A stretch of 64,000 nucleotides of DNA from Methylococcales bacterium (GCA_028715725.1 JAQURG010000002.1:62001-126000); one strand, 5' to 3'; positions 36,862 to 46,846 are shown, counted from the stretch's first letter. Numbers and translations: made by a program. The notes: generated by a model not told the origin, from the sequence alone.

Positions 36862-38021
36862 TTAAAATATCATTTTCAAAATGATAACGCACTCAATAAA
36901 AAATGCGGCTTTTCGAAGAGATGGCTTGCTTAAAAAAACTCTCACACGGTTAGTATGACGCTCAAAAAGCCACCACATTGCAAAACAAAAAGTTACAGTT
37001 ATTAATAACGTGGCAAGAAATTGGGCATAAGAAAAGAACATGGGTTGCGATTGTTTGGCGCAATAAATACGAACCAATAAAACGCCACGAATGGAAAATG
37101 GAATAGGTACAATGAATAGGACATGTCTGAAAAACCTGATGCACAACGCATAAGAAAGCGATTGTTAAACTTAGCGAAAGGTAGAGTAACTAATAAAATC
37201 ATTGTTGAAGCAGCTACCACTGAATCGCTAATAAAATAGGTTAAAAATTTAGTACTGACTAATGCTGCCAAAAATAAAACTAAGCTGATAACAATATGCC
37301 ATCTTTTTATTTTTAATATAAACTTTCCTGTTATTACAACTGCCAACCAACCCAATAGCCAAAACAAAAATCCGCTGTAAATTACTGCCGGAAATCTGCT
37401 AAAGCATCCGACCACAATTATAAGGATAAGCAACGACTGAATAGAACGCTTATGTAGCGCAATGGCCACAAATGGAAATATTACGTAATACCAGAACTCA
37501 TTTGCTAAACTCCAAAGAGGACCGTTGGTCCCAAATACTGGAACACTGATAGTCTGTAAAAAACTAACATTACCGAAAAAGGTTTTTAGGGATAAATCAA
37601 TACTTTTTGCCGCAATGCCAGGACCGCTTAATAACAAATTTATCCACCTTCCGTCATAACCCACATTATTTATGACGGTTTTACCTAAACTGTCAAAATA
37701 TAATGTTGACAAGAGTGCTGGAATCAAAACCATCCACAACCGCGTAAGGCGAGTCAGAGCGTATTCAATCCAGCTAAATTGGTCAAAACTCAATTTTTTC
37801 CAAACTGAGCCACCAACAAAATAACCACTTAGAACAAAAAACACGATAACTGCTTGATGTCCAAGTCCAGTGGCAAAATAAAAGACCTTATCAAAAATTG
37901 AAGGATTAGTAACACTACCCAAGCCCACGAACAAAAAATTTCGAATATGCCCCGCACATACCAGCAGAGCGGAAATGCCCCGTAATAGGTCAAATGAGAT
38001 ACATTTATTGTTATGGTTCAT
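36862..38021 (-). pseudogene. Acyltransferase 3 family membrane protein, frameshifted
   Basis: The main frame (37002-38021) gives 339 residues with the acyltransferase 3 opening ISFDLLRGISALLVCAGHIRN, the HQAVIVFFVLSGYFVGG motif and about nine TM helices. It should continue, but shifts frame near 37075. The last helix and tail (FLATLLITVTFCFAMWWLFE) are in another frame ending at 36862. One base change in TTCGTATTTATTGCG would explain it. Such proteins O-acetylate surface sugars. The break removes the last TM helix, so it is probably inactive unless the shift is a sequencing error. Confidence 0.78.
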
Positions 38022-38214
38022 TTATTTAAAGTCGTCTTGCTGCATCTGTTTTAATTCTGCTAAACGCTGCGAATGGTATCTTGAAAAATCATTGATCACT
38101 CGTTTTTACAAAATCTGTTTATTTTTTCTTAGCAAGCTACTTAGCCATTTTCTCAATTCTTGCTTTCTTTTGCCAAGTTGAGCTTATTTTTATTGTTGGA
38201 ATTAATCTTCACTT

Positions 38215-38693
38215 TTAAAAATTTATTCTATCCCGCATCTCAACATAGCTTGCCTTAAGCGAAGTGTACATTTTTTCTAAAATAGGTTTTACTGCGTAAA
38301 TTGCATTCAGTGCTTCTGCAGATTGTTGTAGCTCATCTTCATATTGATGGGAGATATTATTCCTGTTTTTCCAAGATTCAGCCAGACATTTTTGTCGTCC
38401 AATAACCCAAGCTGTTCGAGTCGTTCAGGATGTCAATAAAACGCTTGTTTCTTATATTTTCTTCTTTTAAAAACTCAAGTATCAATATAAACAATCTATC
38501 ACCAATGGAATCTTGCAATTTTGCAAATCTGAATAGAAATTGATCAATATGCTCGATTTCATCATCAGTGAGCTGCTCATATTTGTTTGCATCCAACGGC
38601 ATAAAAACGGATATTTTTAAATAGGCGCTATTCATTCTTTTTAAGTGTTTGTCACATTCAGCAATAAGTTTCCTCTATCTTCGGATCGATCAC
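38215..38693 (-). pseudogene. HEPN domain toxin-like gene of an MNT-HEPN pair, frameshifted
   Basis: The start is GTG at 38693, overlapping the MNT stop (VIDPKIEET). A shift follows, and then CDKHLKRMNSAYLKISVFMP, FLFRFAKLQDSIGDRLFILI and LNRLEQLGLLDDKNVW in two frames. The C-terminal KNRNNISHQYEDELQQSAEA includes the RNxxxH motif of HEPN ribonucleases in a third frame. At least three indels break it. MNT-HEPN pairs are toxin-antitoxin systems in which the MNT enzyme AMPylates the HEPN toxin. Here the toxin is dead while the antitoxin frame is open. Confidence 0.75.
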
Positions 38694-38977
38694 AGCAATA
38701 TTCCCGTACTCATCGCCTGCTGTTCTATGGATCTATTTTTATCTAACGCAAAAACAACATCTATTTTTTGTTCACCGATTTTTTGTTCAAGCAAAACCAG
38801 AAATTTAATCTTATGTGTAAAGTCATTGCCTGCCTCGGTTTTGATGTACAAGTCTATATCGCCGCCTTTTTTTGAATCATCTACACGACTGCCAAATGAA
38901 AAAATCTGCGCCTTTGATCCAAACACCTCTAGGGCAGATTGTTTGATAGCATTGACTTCAAATTCAGTGAGTCTCAT
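38690..38977 (-). CDS. MNT-type minimal nucleotidyltransferase (antitoxin half of MNT-HEPN)
   Basis: A 95-residue minimal nucleotidyltransferase. The active site GSRVDDSKKGGDIDLYI has the glycine-serine start and the two aspartates of GDIDL, with a third acidic position in KIDVVFAL. I chose the ATG at 38977 (MRLTEFEVNAIKQ), preferring it to a TTG eight codons earlier. In intact systems the protein neutralises the neighbouring HEPN ribonuclease by nucleotide transfer. The HEPN gene overlaps its stop by four bases but is frameshifted. Confidence 0.82.
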   Translation of the reverse strand: MRLTEFEVNAIKQSALEVFGSKAQIFSFGSRVDDSKKGGDIDLYIKTEAGNDFTHKIKFLVLLEQKIGEQKIDVVFALDKNRSIEQQAMSTGILL

Positions 38978-39073
38978 TTTTGGGCGCCTGTAAAAACTCA
39001 AAAGTCACAAGAATCAAAGTTAGTTCTGAATAGCAAGATGCTTCATCCGGCACGCAAAGAACTATTCCTTAGC

Positions 39074-39145
39074 CGTCATTCCTGAAAGGAGGTAGTAAGC
39101 TTGCCATCCAAGGCGCTGGATACCCGCTTCCCGGCGGGTATGACG
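39074..39145. repeat. REP/MITE-like palindromic intergenic element
   Basis: The 72-base element begins CGTCATTCC and ends GGTATGACG, with an inner hairpin ATACCCGC/GCGGGTAT. Its look (CGTCATTCC... GGATACCCG) matches dispersed intergenic repeats in many proteobacteria. Only one copy is in this window. Confidence 0.5.
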
Positions 39146-39206
39146 AGCTATAAGGTTTCGGCCGAATCAGCTTGCTAATCAGTAAGTTAGCCGTATCCCG
39201 GGGGAT

Positions 39207-39653
39207 TTAATATTCCAGCCCCGGATAAAACTCCGTATTCAAAAGGCTATCTTGAGCATAAGAGCATTGAACCGGGAAAGTCGACTCTTCCAGGCCGGTT
39301 TCTTTGGCGGCCAGCAAAATAGAATCTTCATAAGCATCAACGATAAATTCTGCCAGCCTAGCCTGCAAACTGGGGTTATCCTTTAGAAGCCTTTGGAGCT
39401 GACGCCGTTGCTCTTTGATAGTGAGCTGCCAACTTCGACCGCGAAAAGAAGGTTGATACTGCCATTTCAAGAGATGAGCTAGCAAGACGGCAAGCCGATT
39501 GATCAATTCCCGTCGTTCACTCGCTCCCATACTCTCTATCTCTTCGATCAAATATTTAACATCGACATCAGCCAGATTACCTGATTTAAGAAGATCAACC
39601 TGTTGCTGTGTCCAGGCGTAAAAATCCTGATCATGAAGCAATGAACTCGCCAT
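39207..39653 (-). CDS. DUF29 domain protein
   Basis: A 148-residue helical protein of the DUF29 family: LHDQDFYAWTQQQVDLLKSG, then DVKYLIEEIESMGASERREL and LLAHLLKWQYQP. The start is the ATG at 39653; an in-frame start 51 codons upstream would add residues unlike the family. DUF29 proteins are widespread in cyanobacteria and proteobacteria, often in many copies, with no known function. It is isolated, surrounded by toxin-antitoxin debris. Confidence 0.85.
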   Translation of the reverse strand: MASSLLHDQDFYAWTQQQVDLLKSGNLADVDVKYLIEEIESMGASERRELINRLAVLLAHLLKWQYQPSFRGRSWQLTIKEQRRQLQRLLKDNPSLQARLAEFIVDAYEDSILLAAKETGLEESTFPVQCSYAQDSLLNTEFYPGLEY

Positions 39654-39873
39654 GATGTGCCCCGTTAGGATAAAAGTGTGGCAATTGTACCAGCTGTTCA
39701 GCAATGATTGCATCTGAAAATCGTCAGCGACATAAGCAATCGAATTATATGGTAAAGGTTTTCTTTTAGTCGGGATAAGCCTGAAGTAATAATTAAAGCA
39801 TATCATAAAAAAGAGGCCTTTCCCCTATTATCCGCGGCTGCGTAATAGTAATGCTCCGTCCCCGTTCCCCGAT

Positions 39874-40177
39874 TTATGTGAGCTCCACCAACAATTCTCC
39901 TGATATAAATTTTTCTTCAATGAGCGGTAATAATCGCTCAAACCATTCCAGTAATTCCTCGCGTCGCGTATTGCCTACTTTTATCCAAATCAACGACACG
40001 GGTTTTTCATCAACGCTTATGTAAAATCACATTCATCTTTCTGATAATGATGCTTATTTTGTTTGGCGCATAGCCAAATATCTCTATCTGATGTTTACAT
40101 CATGTTTAGATTCGTGTCCATGCTGTTGTAACATCCGCCAAGCCAATGGGTAGCTGTGCGTCTACCAAAAAACGCAT
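39874..40177 (-). pseudogene. DUF5615 PIN-like protein remnant
   Basis: It starts MRFLVDAQLPIGLA, the signature opening of DUF5615 (Mut7-C/PIN-like) proteins, but shifts frame after about 16 codons. The end reads SLIWIKVGNTRREELLEWFE and RLLPLIEEKF in another frame, with a stop at 39874-39876. The middle is short and disordered in reading. These proteins are the presumed toxin half of DUF433-DUF5615 pairs. Confidence 0.7.
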
Positions 40178-40178
40178 T

Positions 40179-40316
40179 TCAAGCAACGCTCAAAATTGGG
40201 TGATCCATCTGATGCGCTGCGTATTCAAAGGCGGCATTAATATCATCCGCCTCAAGATATGGATAAACTTCTAATATTTCGTCTGTACTGGCACCCGATG
40301 CCAATAAGTGGAAGAG
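40179..40316 (-). pseudogene. DUF433 antitoxin-like fragment
   Basis: The C-terminal half of a DUF433 protein (LLASGASTDEILEVYPYLEA, then AFEYAAHQMDH) is encoded, without its N-terminal half. The TGA sits one base before the DUF5615 ATG, the usual order of this pair. It is the remnant of a toxin-antitoxin locus. Confidence 0.65.
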
Positions 40317-40407
40317 ACTTTAGTTTCGACAATCGCGGCTAAAGCCGCTCTACGCAAACTAGTCATGGCCCAAGCCTGGCATGCGATAACCGATATTTTG
40401 CAACGCC

Positions 40408-40824
40408 TTATTTTTGCTCAAACATCCGGTTACAGACAAAAAAGCCCAGGTAAATAGCCACAACTATAAAGACTGATTCCACAGAGAATAAGCCAAGGCT
40501 GGAAACTGCCGGACCTGGGCAATAGCCCGTCATGCCCCAGCCGATGCCGAAAGTGGCGGCGCCAATTATCAGCGGCTTATTAACGGATGATTTTCCGAAT
40601 ACGTGAAAGCTGTCGGCCAATACCGGCGCCGAATGTTTCAGGATCAATTTAAAGGAGACAAAAGCAACCGCTAATGCGCCAGCCATGACGAATATCAGGC
40701 TGGGGTCCCAGTTGCCGCTAATATCCAGAAAATTGAGTACTTTATTGGGATTAATCATGTGCGAGAGCGACAATCCAATGCCGAAAATTACGCCGCAAAG
40801 CAGGGCAATGAGATTTTGTTTCAT
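40408..40824 (-). CDS. DUF6691 / YeeE-YedE half-transporter
   Basis: A 138-residue membrane protein with four TM helices and the motif GIGWGMTGYCPGPAVSSLGL, whose cysteine resembles that of YeeE/YedE thiosulfate transporters. It overlaps the upstream YeeE/YedE gene by four bases (ATGA), so the two halves probably assemble into one channel. This split pair is widespread in sulfur-oxidising and aquatic proteobacteria. It may carry thiosulfate, sulfide or a polysulfide species, but this is inference. CGVIFGIGLSLSHMINP at the N-terminus is the first family motif. Confidence 0.87.
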   Translation of the reverse strand: MKQNLIALLCGVIFGIGLSLSHMINPNKVLNFLDISGNWDPSLIFVMAGALAVAFVSFKLILKHSAPVLADSFHVFGKSSVNKPLIIGAATFGIGWGMTGYCPGPAVSSLGLFSVESVFIVVAIYLGFFVCNRMFEQK

Positions 40825-41267
40825 GCGGCAAGCTCCAGACTATGGCGAATAATATAGACAGTTATCATTCCGGACGCCATGAAGGTCAGCGTCGCGATGA
40901 TGGAACGGATAGATAAATTGGCGATGCCGCAAATACTATGGCCGCTGGTACAGCCGCCACCCACTCGAGTGCCGAATCCGATCAGGAACCCTCCCAAGGC
41001 CAGCAAAAGTAAAGGATAGTTCTGACGAGGACTATTAAAGCCCGGTGCCAACCGATGGAAGATAAAGGCTCCCAGGATCAGTCCGGCCAGAAAAATCAAA
41101 CGCCAGCTGCGTTCATTATTCGGGGCAAAAAGAGCGCCGTTCATAATGCCGCTGATGCCGCCAATGCGCCCGTTAAAAAGCAGAAGTAAAGTGACGCTGA
41201 TGCCAATCAGAGCACCACCGGCTGTTGCCGAAAGAGGCGTGAAATTTTCCATGAATGTCTCAAGCAA
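40821..41267 (-). CDS. YeeE/YedE family half-transporter
   Basis: A 148-residue membrane protein with four or five TM helices. It carries the [20 protein letters not shown] opening and the [17 protein letters not shown] motif with two cysteines, typical of YeeE/YedE sulfur-compound transport proteins. It is translated ahead of, and overlaps, the DUF6691 gene. Together they match a full-length YeeE. A long non-coding stretch precedes it, with no recognisable regulator. Confidence 0.88.
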   Translation of the reverse strand: MLETFMENFTPLSATAGGALIGISVTLLLLFNGRIGGISGIMNGALFAPNNERSWRLIFLAGLILGAFIFHRLAPGFNSPRQNYPLLLLALGGFLIGFGTRVGGGCTSGHSICGIANLSIRSIIATLTFMASGMITVYIIRHSLELAA

Positions 41268-41371
41268 AGGTTAACAGGAATTCTACCGGGCCGGTAAGTT
41301 TATATCCGGAGTTGAATATTAGCATATCATGTTATTCCATGAAATTAGCTTTTCTTTAAATGTTTGCTTGC

Positions 41372-41688
41372 CACATCTGTGATCTGGATTCGCTTTGCGC
41401 TCTAGTGTCCGGCACTCCATGCCGGAACGACGCTAAGCAATCGTGCTATATTGTTACAACGCCGTGAAACTCCCCTCTCCCATCGGGAGAGGGAATAAAA
41501 ATGACGTATTCCATATAGCGCGATTGCCCTGCGGAACGACGGCTTTTTCCTGCCATTGATAGCATTGGCTTTGCGATAAAGCCAATGCAGAAAATCTCAA
41601 ATGGATGCTGATTTTTAAGTATCTATTTCACATCCCTGTGGTCTAGGTTCGCTTCGCGCTTTAACGGTCCGGCAAATCTATCTGGAAC
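41372..41688 (+). repeat. Two-copy direct repeat in the 571-base gap before tex
   Basis: The gap 41268-41838 has no gene. It contains two similar 55-60-base units, at 41372-41427 and 41629-41688. Both carry CACATC, then TTCGCTT followed by CGCGCT or TGCGCT, and TCCGGCA. Between them lies a hairpin CCCTCTCCC-ATC-GGGAGAGGG (41473-41493). They look like degenerate mobile or REP-type sequence. Confidence 0.5.
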
Positions 41689-41838
41689 AGATTTGCATTA
41701 ACACGAAGGGCGTCAGGCAGGATGGACTGACGTGACTCCTTGTCGGAATGACAGTTTTTTTGTCTTAGCGGATGACTTTAAGAATTTATCATCTAACTGC
41801 TACAATACGCCCATTTCAAACTGTACAAGAAATTAAAA

Positions 41839-44115
41839 ATGGACGTCATCCAGCGCATTGCCGAAGAATTATCCGTAAATACCAAACAAGTCAGCGCAGC
41901 CGTTGCGTTGCTGGATGAAGGCGCAACGGTGCCTTTTATTTCCCGCTACCGGAAGGAAGTGACTGGCGGCCTGGATGATACGCAATTAAGACAGCTGGAA
42001 GAGCGTTTGGGCTATTTACGCGAATTGAACGAGCGCCGGAAAACCATTCTCGACAGCATCAGATCGCAGGACAAACTGACGCCGGAGCTGGAAAAAGCGA
42101 TTGATGAGGCCGACACCAAAACCCTGCTGGAAGATTTGTATTTACCCTACAAATCCAAGCGCCGCACAAAAGCGCAGATTGCCCGTGAAGCGGGGCTGGA
42201 GCCGCTCGCTGACGCAATTCTGCATGACCGCCGCCTGATCCCTGAACACATCGCCACAGGTTTTATTGATCAGGAAAAAGGCTTGCCTGATACCGATGCC
42301 GCTCTGGAGGGAGCACGGCAAATCATCATGGAACGCATTTCTGAAGATGCCGAATTACTGGCGGAACTGAGGGAACGCATCTGGCAAAAAGGTATTGTTC
42401 ATGCCACTGTCGTGGCAGGCAAAGAGCAGCAGGCAGAAAAATTCAAGGATTATTTCGATTACCGCGAAGCACTCAATAAGATTCCTTCACACCGTGCGTT
42501 AGCCCTGTTTCGTGGACGAAATGAGGATTTATTGTCATTAACCCTGAAACCCGGCGCAGAAGATAAAGAAGAGCACGACCTTTGCGCACGACTGGTAGCC
42601 AAGCATCTGGATATTGCCGATACTTCAAAACCAGCCGATGCCTGGCTGGCGGAAACGGCGCGCCTGGCCTGGAAAATCAAATTGTTCACGCGTATTGATC
42701 TGGATTTAAAACTTAAAGTCCGGGAAGCGGCTGAGCTGGAAGCCATCCGCGTTTTTGCCAGTAATTTAAGAGACTTGTTATTAGCCGCGCCCGCAGGCCC
42801 TAAAGCGACGATGGGCCTGGACCCCGGCATTCGCACCGGCGTTAAGGCCGCCGTCGTGGATGCTACGGGTAAAGTATTGGCAACCGGTACTATTTATCCT
42901 CACCCGCCGCGCCGGCAATGGGATCAATCGATTGCCATCTTGGCGAAACTGATACAAAAGTACGGAGTGGATCTGGTTAGTATAGGCAACGGCACAGGTT
43001 CAAGGGAGACTGATCAACTGGTAGCCGATGTCATGAAACAGCATGGCGAGCTTAAGTTTACCAAAATTACTGTGTCAGAAGCCGGAGCGTCGGTTTATTC
43101 GGCGTCCGAACTGGCGGCTAAGGAATTTCCCGATATGGATGTGTCCTTGCGCGGTGCGGTTTCTATCGCCCGGCGTTTGCAGGACCCGCTGGCGGAACTG
43201 GTCAAGATTGATCCAAAATCCATTGGCGTGGGCCAGTATCAGCATGACGTCAATCAGTTTCAATTAGCCAGAAGCCTTGATGTTGTCGTTGAGGATTGCG
43301 TGAATGCGGTCGGCGTTGATGTCAATACGGCATCGGTAGCTTTGTTAAAACAGGTATCCGGTCTGTCGGCCAGCGTCAGCGAGAATATCGTAGCCTTCCG
43401 TAATGAAAACGGGCCATTTGTTAACCGCAGGCAATTGAAGAAAGTGCCTCGCCTGGGCGATAAGGCTTATGAACAGGCGGCGGGTTTTTTACGGATCATG
43501 AACGGCGACAATCCGCTGGATGCTTCTTCTGTCCACCCTGAAGCCTATCCTGTTGTTGAATCCATTATCAAGAGCACGGGCAAATCCATCCGCGATCTTA
43601 TCGGCCAAAGCGGCTTCCTGCGCAGCCTGAATCCGGCAAATTTTGCCGATGAACACTTTGGCCTTCCCACTGTCACCGATATTCTGCAAGAATTGGAAAA
43701 GCCCGGACGCGATCCCAGACCGGAATTTAAAAGTGTGGAGTTCAAGACCGGGATCGAGAAAATCTCTGATCTTGAGCCGGGCATGAGACTGGACGGCGTG
43801 GTGACCAATGTGGCAAACTTTGGCGCCTTTGTAGATATCGGCGTGCATCAGGATGGTCTGGTGCATATATCGCATTTATCCAATACTTTTGTCAAAGATC
43901 CCAGAGAGGCGGTAAAAACCGGCGATATGGTGAAAGTAAAAGTGCTGGAAGTGGATGTCGAACGCAAACGCATTTCGTTAACGATGAAAACCGATGCGGA
44001 TGAAGTCGAGCCCAGGCCCGAACGAAACAGTCAAAAACCCGCCAATAAGCCCAAACAACAAGCCCCGGCTCAAGGTTCGATGGCCAATGCCTTTGCCAGA
44101 GCGCTGAAAAAATAA
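41839..44115 (+). CDS. tex: RNA-binding transcription accessory protein Tex
   Basis: A 758-residue full-length Tex. The N-terminal region ([19 protein letters not shown]) is followed by a YqgF-like domain ([20 protein letters not shown]), a helix-hairpin-helix region ([19 protein letters not shown]) and a C-terminal S1 domain ([20 protein letters not shown]). Tex binds nucleic acids and is involved in transcription and stress tolerance. The extension after S1 is basic ([11 protein letters not shown]). It appears monocistronic, with a ribosome site just before the ATG. Confidence 0.97.
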   Translation: MDVIQRIAEELSVNTKQVSAAVALLDEGATVPFISRYRKEVTGGLDDTQLRQLEERLGYLRELNERRKTILDSIRSQDKLTPELEKAIDEADTKTLLEDLYLPYKSKRRTKAQIAREAGLEPLADAILHDRRLIPEHIATGFIDQEKGLPDTDAALEGARQIIMERISEDAELLAELRERIWQKGIVHATVVAGKEQQAEKFKDYFDYREALNKIPSHRALALFRGRNEDLLSLTLKPGAEDKEEHDLCARLVAKHLDIADTSKPADAWLAETARLAWKIKLFTRIDLDLKLKVREAAELEAIRVFASNLRDLLLAAPAGPKATMGLDPGIRTGVKAAVVDATGKVLATGTIYPHPPRRQWDQSIAILAKLIQKYGVDLVSIGNGTGSRETDQLVADVMKQHGELKFTKITVSEAGASVYSASELAAKEFPDMDVSLRGAVSIARRLQDPLAELVKIDPKSIGVGQYQHDVNQFQLARSLDVVVEDCVNAVGVDVNTASVALLKQVSGLSASVSENIVAFRNENGPFVNRRQLKKVPRLGDKAYEQAAGFLRIMNGDNPLDASSVHPEAYPVVESIIKSTGKSIRDLIGQSGFLRSLNPANFADEHFGLPTVTDILQELEKPGRDPRPEFKSVEFKTGIEKISDLEPGMRLDGVVTNVANFGAFVDIGVHQDGLVHISHLSNTFVKDPREAVKTGDMVKVKVLEVDVERKRISLTMKTDADEVEPRPERNSQKPANKPKQQAPAQGSMANAFARALKK

Positions 44116-44167
44116 AAAAACAGCTCTGCTATACTGTCGGTTTCTAAACGCAACATCAGGATTTGTC

Positions 44168-44773
44168 ATGACCAGATTCAATCATTTTTTTGTTTCGTTG
44201 CTTTTTGCCGGCCTGTTGTTTATGTCGGTGGCTCAGGCGGATATGTATCAGCAAAATGGTGGCAGTATGGGTTATGCGCCCGTCACTCCAATTTCAGAAC
44301 TGCAAAGGCCACGCAGTTATGGCGAAAAGATTGGCAATAAGGCGCTTAATGGTTTTGCCAATATTGGCACGGCATGGCTGGAGCTTCCCAAAAATATTAT
44401 TAATACTACCAATCAAAGCAATTTCTTTTACGGAGTATTCGGCGGTTTCCTGAAAGGTCTGGTTAATACTTTGGGGCGAATGGGCTGCGGCATTGCCGAT
44501 GTGATAACCATACCGCTCCCGACCAAACCCATCGCCTATCCGGTCTATATTTGGGATGACTTCGACGTGGATACCAGTTATGGCGAAGTTTTCAGCCTGG
44601 ATAAAACTGTTATAACGGAGCAGCCCATCATTCAATCGCCTGCCGTCACACAAGCTGCTCCTGCTATTGTAGCTCCTCCGCCAAGACCCGCTGTCGTTGA
44701 TCGTTCAGAGCTGTACAATCAGGATACGAATAAAAAACTCGATACGCTGTTCGAAAAAGAAATGCAGAAATAG
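44168..44773 (+). CDS. Exosortase system-associated protein, TIGR04073-like
   Basis: A 201-residue exported protein with signal peptide (cleavage near AQAD). The core GEKIGNKALNGFANIGTAWL, ELPKNIINTTNQSNFFYGVF and GLVNTLGRMGCGIADVITIP matches TIGR04073 proteins found in genomes with exosortase/PEP-CTERM systems. The function is unknown. A proline-rich linker (APPPRPAVV) leads to a C-terminal helix DTNKKLDTLFEKEMQK. That tail resembles the end of the Lpp/OprI copy 2 lipoprotein (DTNSKLDNMFKKSMMK). It lies 52 bases after tex in the same direction. Confidence 0.83.
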   Translation: MTRFNHFFVSLLFAGLLFMSVAQADMYQQNGGSMGYAPVTPISELQRPRSYGEKIGNKALNGFANIGTAWLELPKNIINTTNQSNFFYGVFGGFLKGLVNTLGRMGCGIADVITIPLPTKPIAYPVYIWDDFDVDTSYGEVFSLDKTVITEQPIIQSPAVTQAAPAIVAPPPRPAVVDRSELYNQDTNKKLDTLFEKEMQK

Positions 44774-44904
44774 CAATAATATTGCCGGAACCCTAACCAC
44801 AAGGATGTGCGAGCGCGACGGGGTATGCACCTCGTCGCAACGTTTGGATGTGGCGGCATGTCGGGCAATTTACATAAAACATTTCGGACGAGGTAAATAC
44901 CCCG

Positions 44905-45083
44905 TCCGGCGGGGGTTACCTGCCCCTTGCCATTGCTGCCCTTATAACGGTCGCCTATCAAGCCGCTGTAGGGGTCGGTCATGACTTCATTGACAATAAT
45001 CATGGGCTCGCCGGCCTTAGGCCTATCCAGACCAGCTTTCCAGCATGGGGAAAATGCTGCATCAAATCGAACAGGCCCAAATC
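44905..45083 (-). pseudogene. MOSC domain protein fragment
   Basis: The minus strand encodes DLGLFDLMQHFPHAGKLVWI and GLRPA. After a frame change near 45010, it reads MIIVNEVMTDPYSGLIGDRY and GKGQVT. This resembles the opening of stand-alone MOSC (molybdenum cofactor sulfurase C-terminal-like) proteins. Family sequence ends near 44920 and no catalytic cysteine region is visible, so it is a remnant. Confidence 0.55.
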
Positions 45084-45085
45084 GC

Positions 45086-46138
45086 TCACTGAATCCTTAA
45101 CTGATCTATCAGCACTTTAATAGCGGACTCCTGCGCCATGATGCTTTCACATAACCGGAATTGATCGGCGGCTCGCTGCAGGTTTTGTTCAGGGTCGGCC
45201 ACTTTAAAATAACGGTCGCCCTCCAGATAATCGGTATAAAACCGAAGCCCCAGTTCAAACGGAATTAATTGTATGGCGCTATATAAATACTGATAATCAT
45301 ATTCCGAGAAAAACGCGCCGCCTTCGCTTAAATAACTGCCTAATAGTGCGGAGCAAATATCCAGATCAAAATGATTGGATTCAAAATTGTGGCAGCAGGA
45401 TCGCAAACAATCGCCAATATCGTAATGCACCAGGCCGGGTTTAACCGTATCCAGGTCGATAAGGCTGACGACTTTCCGGCTGTGCCGGTCAAATAGAAAA
45501 TTATTCAGTTTGGGATCGCCGTGGATAATCCGTATGGGCAATAATCCTTGCTGTTTCGCCGCTTCCAGATCATTCACCAAATGCTGAAATCTGGTTATAA
45601 AGCCGGCGCAATAAGTATTTTCGGAGGTCGGCTGTTTTGGGGCCTGGGCCAAAACCTGATGATAGCGGCTTAAATAATCCGGAGCAATATGAAAGCCGGG
45701 CAGGGTATCATGCAAGAATGATGGATCAAGGTCGCTGACCAGACGATGAAAATGTCCCAATGCAAATCCTGCCTGTTGGGCATCGCTCATATTGCTGACC
45801 GTTTCAAGACTTTCCGTATTATCTATAAAGCTGAGCGCGCGCCAGTAATCGCCCTGTTCATCCTGATAAAAGTCATGGCCGGTTATGGTTTTTAAAAGTT
45901 CAGGGATTTTCAGTTTAACCCCTGCGCCTGATTTTTGTTCAAGATGCCGATCGAGTATGATCAGATTGTCCATGATCCGGTCAGGCGCAGGAAACACCTT
46001 GCGGTTAATGCGCTGCAAGACAAATGGCGATAAATCGGCCATCACCAGAAACGTATCATTAATCAGGCCATTGCCTAACGGAGATATCCGAATAATGGTA
46101 TTTGCAAATTGATGGGCGATAGGAAGTAGTGTGTCCAT
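45086..46138 (-). CDS. APH/NahK-like phosphotransferase
   Basis: A 350-residue kinase of the aminoglycoside phosphotransferase (APH) fold. The opening GNGLINDTFLV corresponds to the glycine-rich nucleotide loop. The catalytic loop is IIHGDPKLNNFLF and the metal site is VSLIDLDTVKPG. Segments such as FVLQRINRKVFP and DIGDCLRSCCHN are typical of the NahK (N-acetylhexosamine 1-kinase) group, which starts salvage of GlcNAc or GalNAc. The exact sugar is not established. It is not an antibiotic-resistance APH by its motifs. Confidence 0.82.
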   Translation of the reverse strand: MDTLLPIAHQFANTIIRISPLGNGLINDTFLVMADLSPFVLQRINRKVFPAPDRIMDNLIILDRHLEQKSGAGVKLKIPELLKTITGHDFYQDEQGDYWRALSFIDNTESLETVSNMSDAQQAGFALGHFHRLVSDLDPSFLHDTLPGFHIAPDYLSRYHQVLAQAPKQPTSENTYCAGFITRFQHLVNDLEAAKQQGLLPIRIIHGDPKLNNFLFDRHSRKVVSLIDLDTVKPGLVHYDIGDCLRSCCHNFESNHFDLDICSALLGSYLSEGGAFFSEYDYQYLYSAIQLIPFELGLRFYTDYLEGDRYFKVADPEQNLQRAADQFRLCESIMAQESAIKVLIDQLRIQ

Positions 46139-46201
46139 CAGCCAAGCTTACCGGCTGCCACGAAGCAGAGCTGCTATCCGGGTGAGTGCCTTGATAGGCA
46201 T

Positions 46202-46846
46202 TTATTTAACGTAATTTTTGATCATATCTTTCCAGACGGCATAACCAGAACTGTTTAAATGAACACCGTCTGGTGTATACCGGGCTTCCAGAACTGAATC
46301 TTTTGTTAAGCCCGTATTGAGATCAATATACTCGAATGAGTTATTTTCGTCAGCCATCTTTTTAAGCTGGTTATTCAACGCCATAATTTTTTTATTGCGC
46401 TCCGCTTTTTGATTGCCGGCCAGAATTGTCGACTGAACATAGACCTGCATTCCATGAGCCGCTAAATGGCTGATGATTTTTTTGTAATTTTCAACGATAT
46501 CATTTACTTCAGTTCCAATACCGATATCATTGGTTCCTATCATAATGAAAGCTTTTCTGGCATTAGTGGAGTAAATGCCATCCATCCTTTTGAGCACGCC
46601 CTCTGCCGTATCGCCGGGTATGCCGCGATTTGCACTTTTTAGCGAAGGAAACAGCTCTTGCCAGGATGCCATATTGGTAATGCTGTCGCCTATAAATACA
46701 ACTTCATAATCTGGGCTTATAAATCGCTTTATAGCATTAAAAGGGGGGATTTTATATTGTACTGTTATTACGCCATACAGAAACAGAAGTATCAAACTGA
46801 CGCATGCAGCAGTGATCCATTGTTTATTTGAACTGTTTAATCTCAT
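46202..46846 (-). CDS. GDSL/SGNH hydrolase family exported esterase-like protein
   Basis: A 214-residue SGNH hydrolase with an N-terminal TM anchor or signal (about residues 7-27). Block I is FIGDSITNMASW with the nucleophile serine, the glycine of block II lies in SANRGIPGDT, block III is MIGTNDIGIG, and the catalytic Asp-His pair is in YTPDGVHLNSSGY. The start is set by GGAGG eight bases before the ATG at 46846; an ATG ten codons upstream is less likely. It may deacetylate or de-esterify lipids or surface sugars. Upstream it is preceded by rdgB on the same strand. Confidence 0.87.
   Translation of the reverse strand: MRLNSSNKQWITAACVSLILLFLYGVITVQYKIPPFNAIKRFISPDYEVVFIGDSITNMASWQELFPSLKSANRGIPGDTAEGVLKRMDGIYSTNARKAFIMIGTNDIGIGTEVNDIVENYKKIISHLAAHGMQVYVQSTILAGNQKAERNKKIMALNNQLKKMADENNSFEYIDLNTGLTKDSVLEARYTPDGVHLNSSGYAVWKDMIKNYVK

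Noticed and set aside
41473..41493. Hairpin CCCTCTCCC/GGGAGAGGG as a terminator for the YeeE operon
   Set aside because: It lies upstream of the YeeE gene start, not after a gene end, and lacks a T-run; treated as part of the repeat-rich gap.
43489..43875. Long minus-strand frame inside tex
   Set aside because: Entirely within a full-length conserved gene on the other strand.
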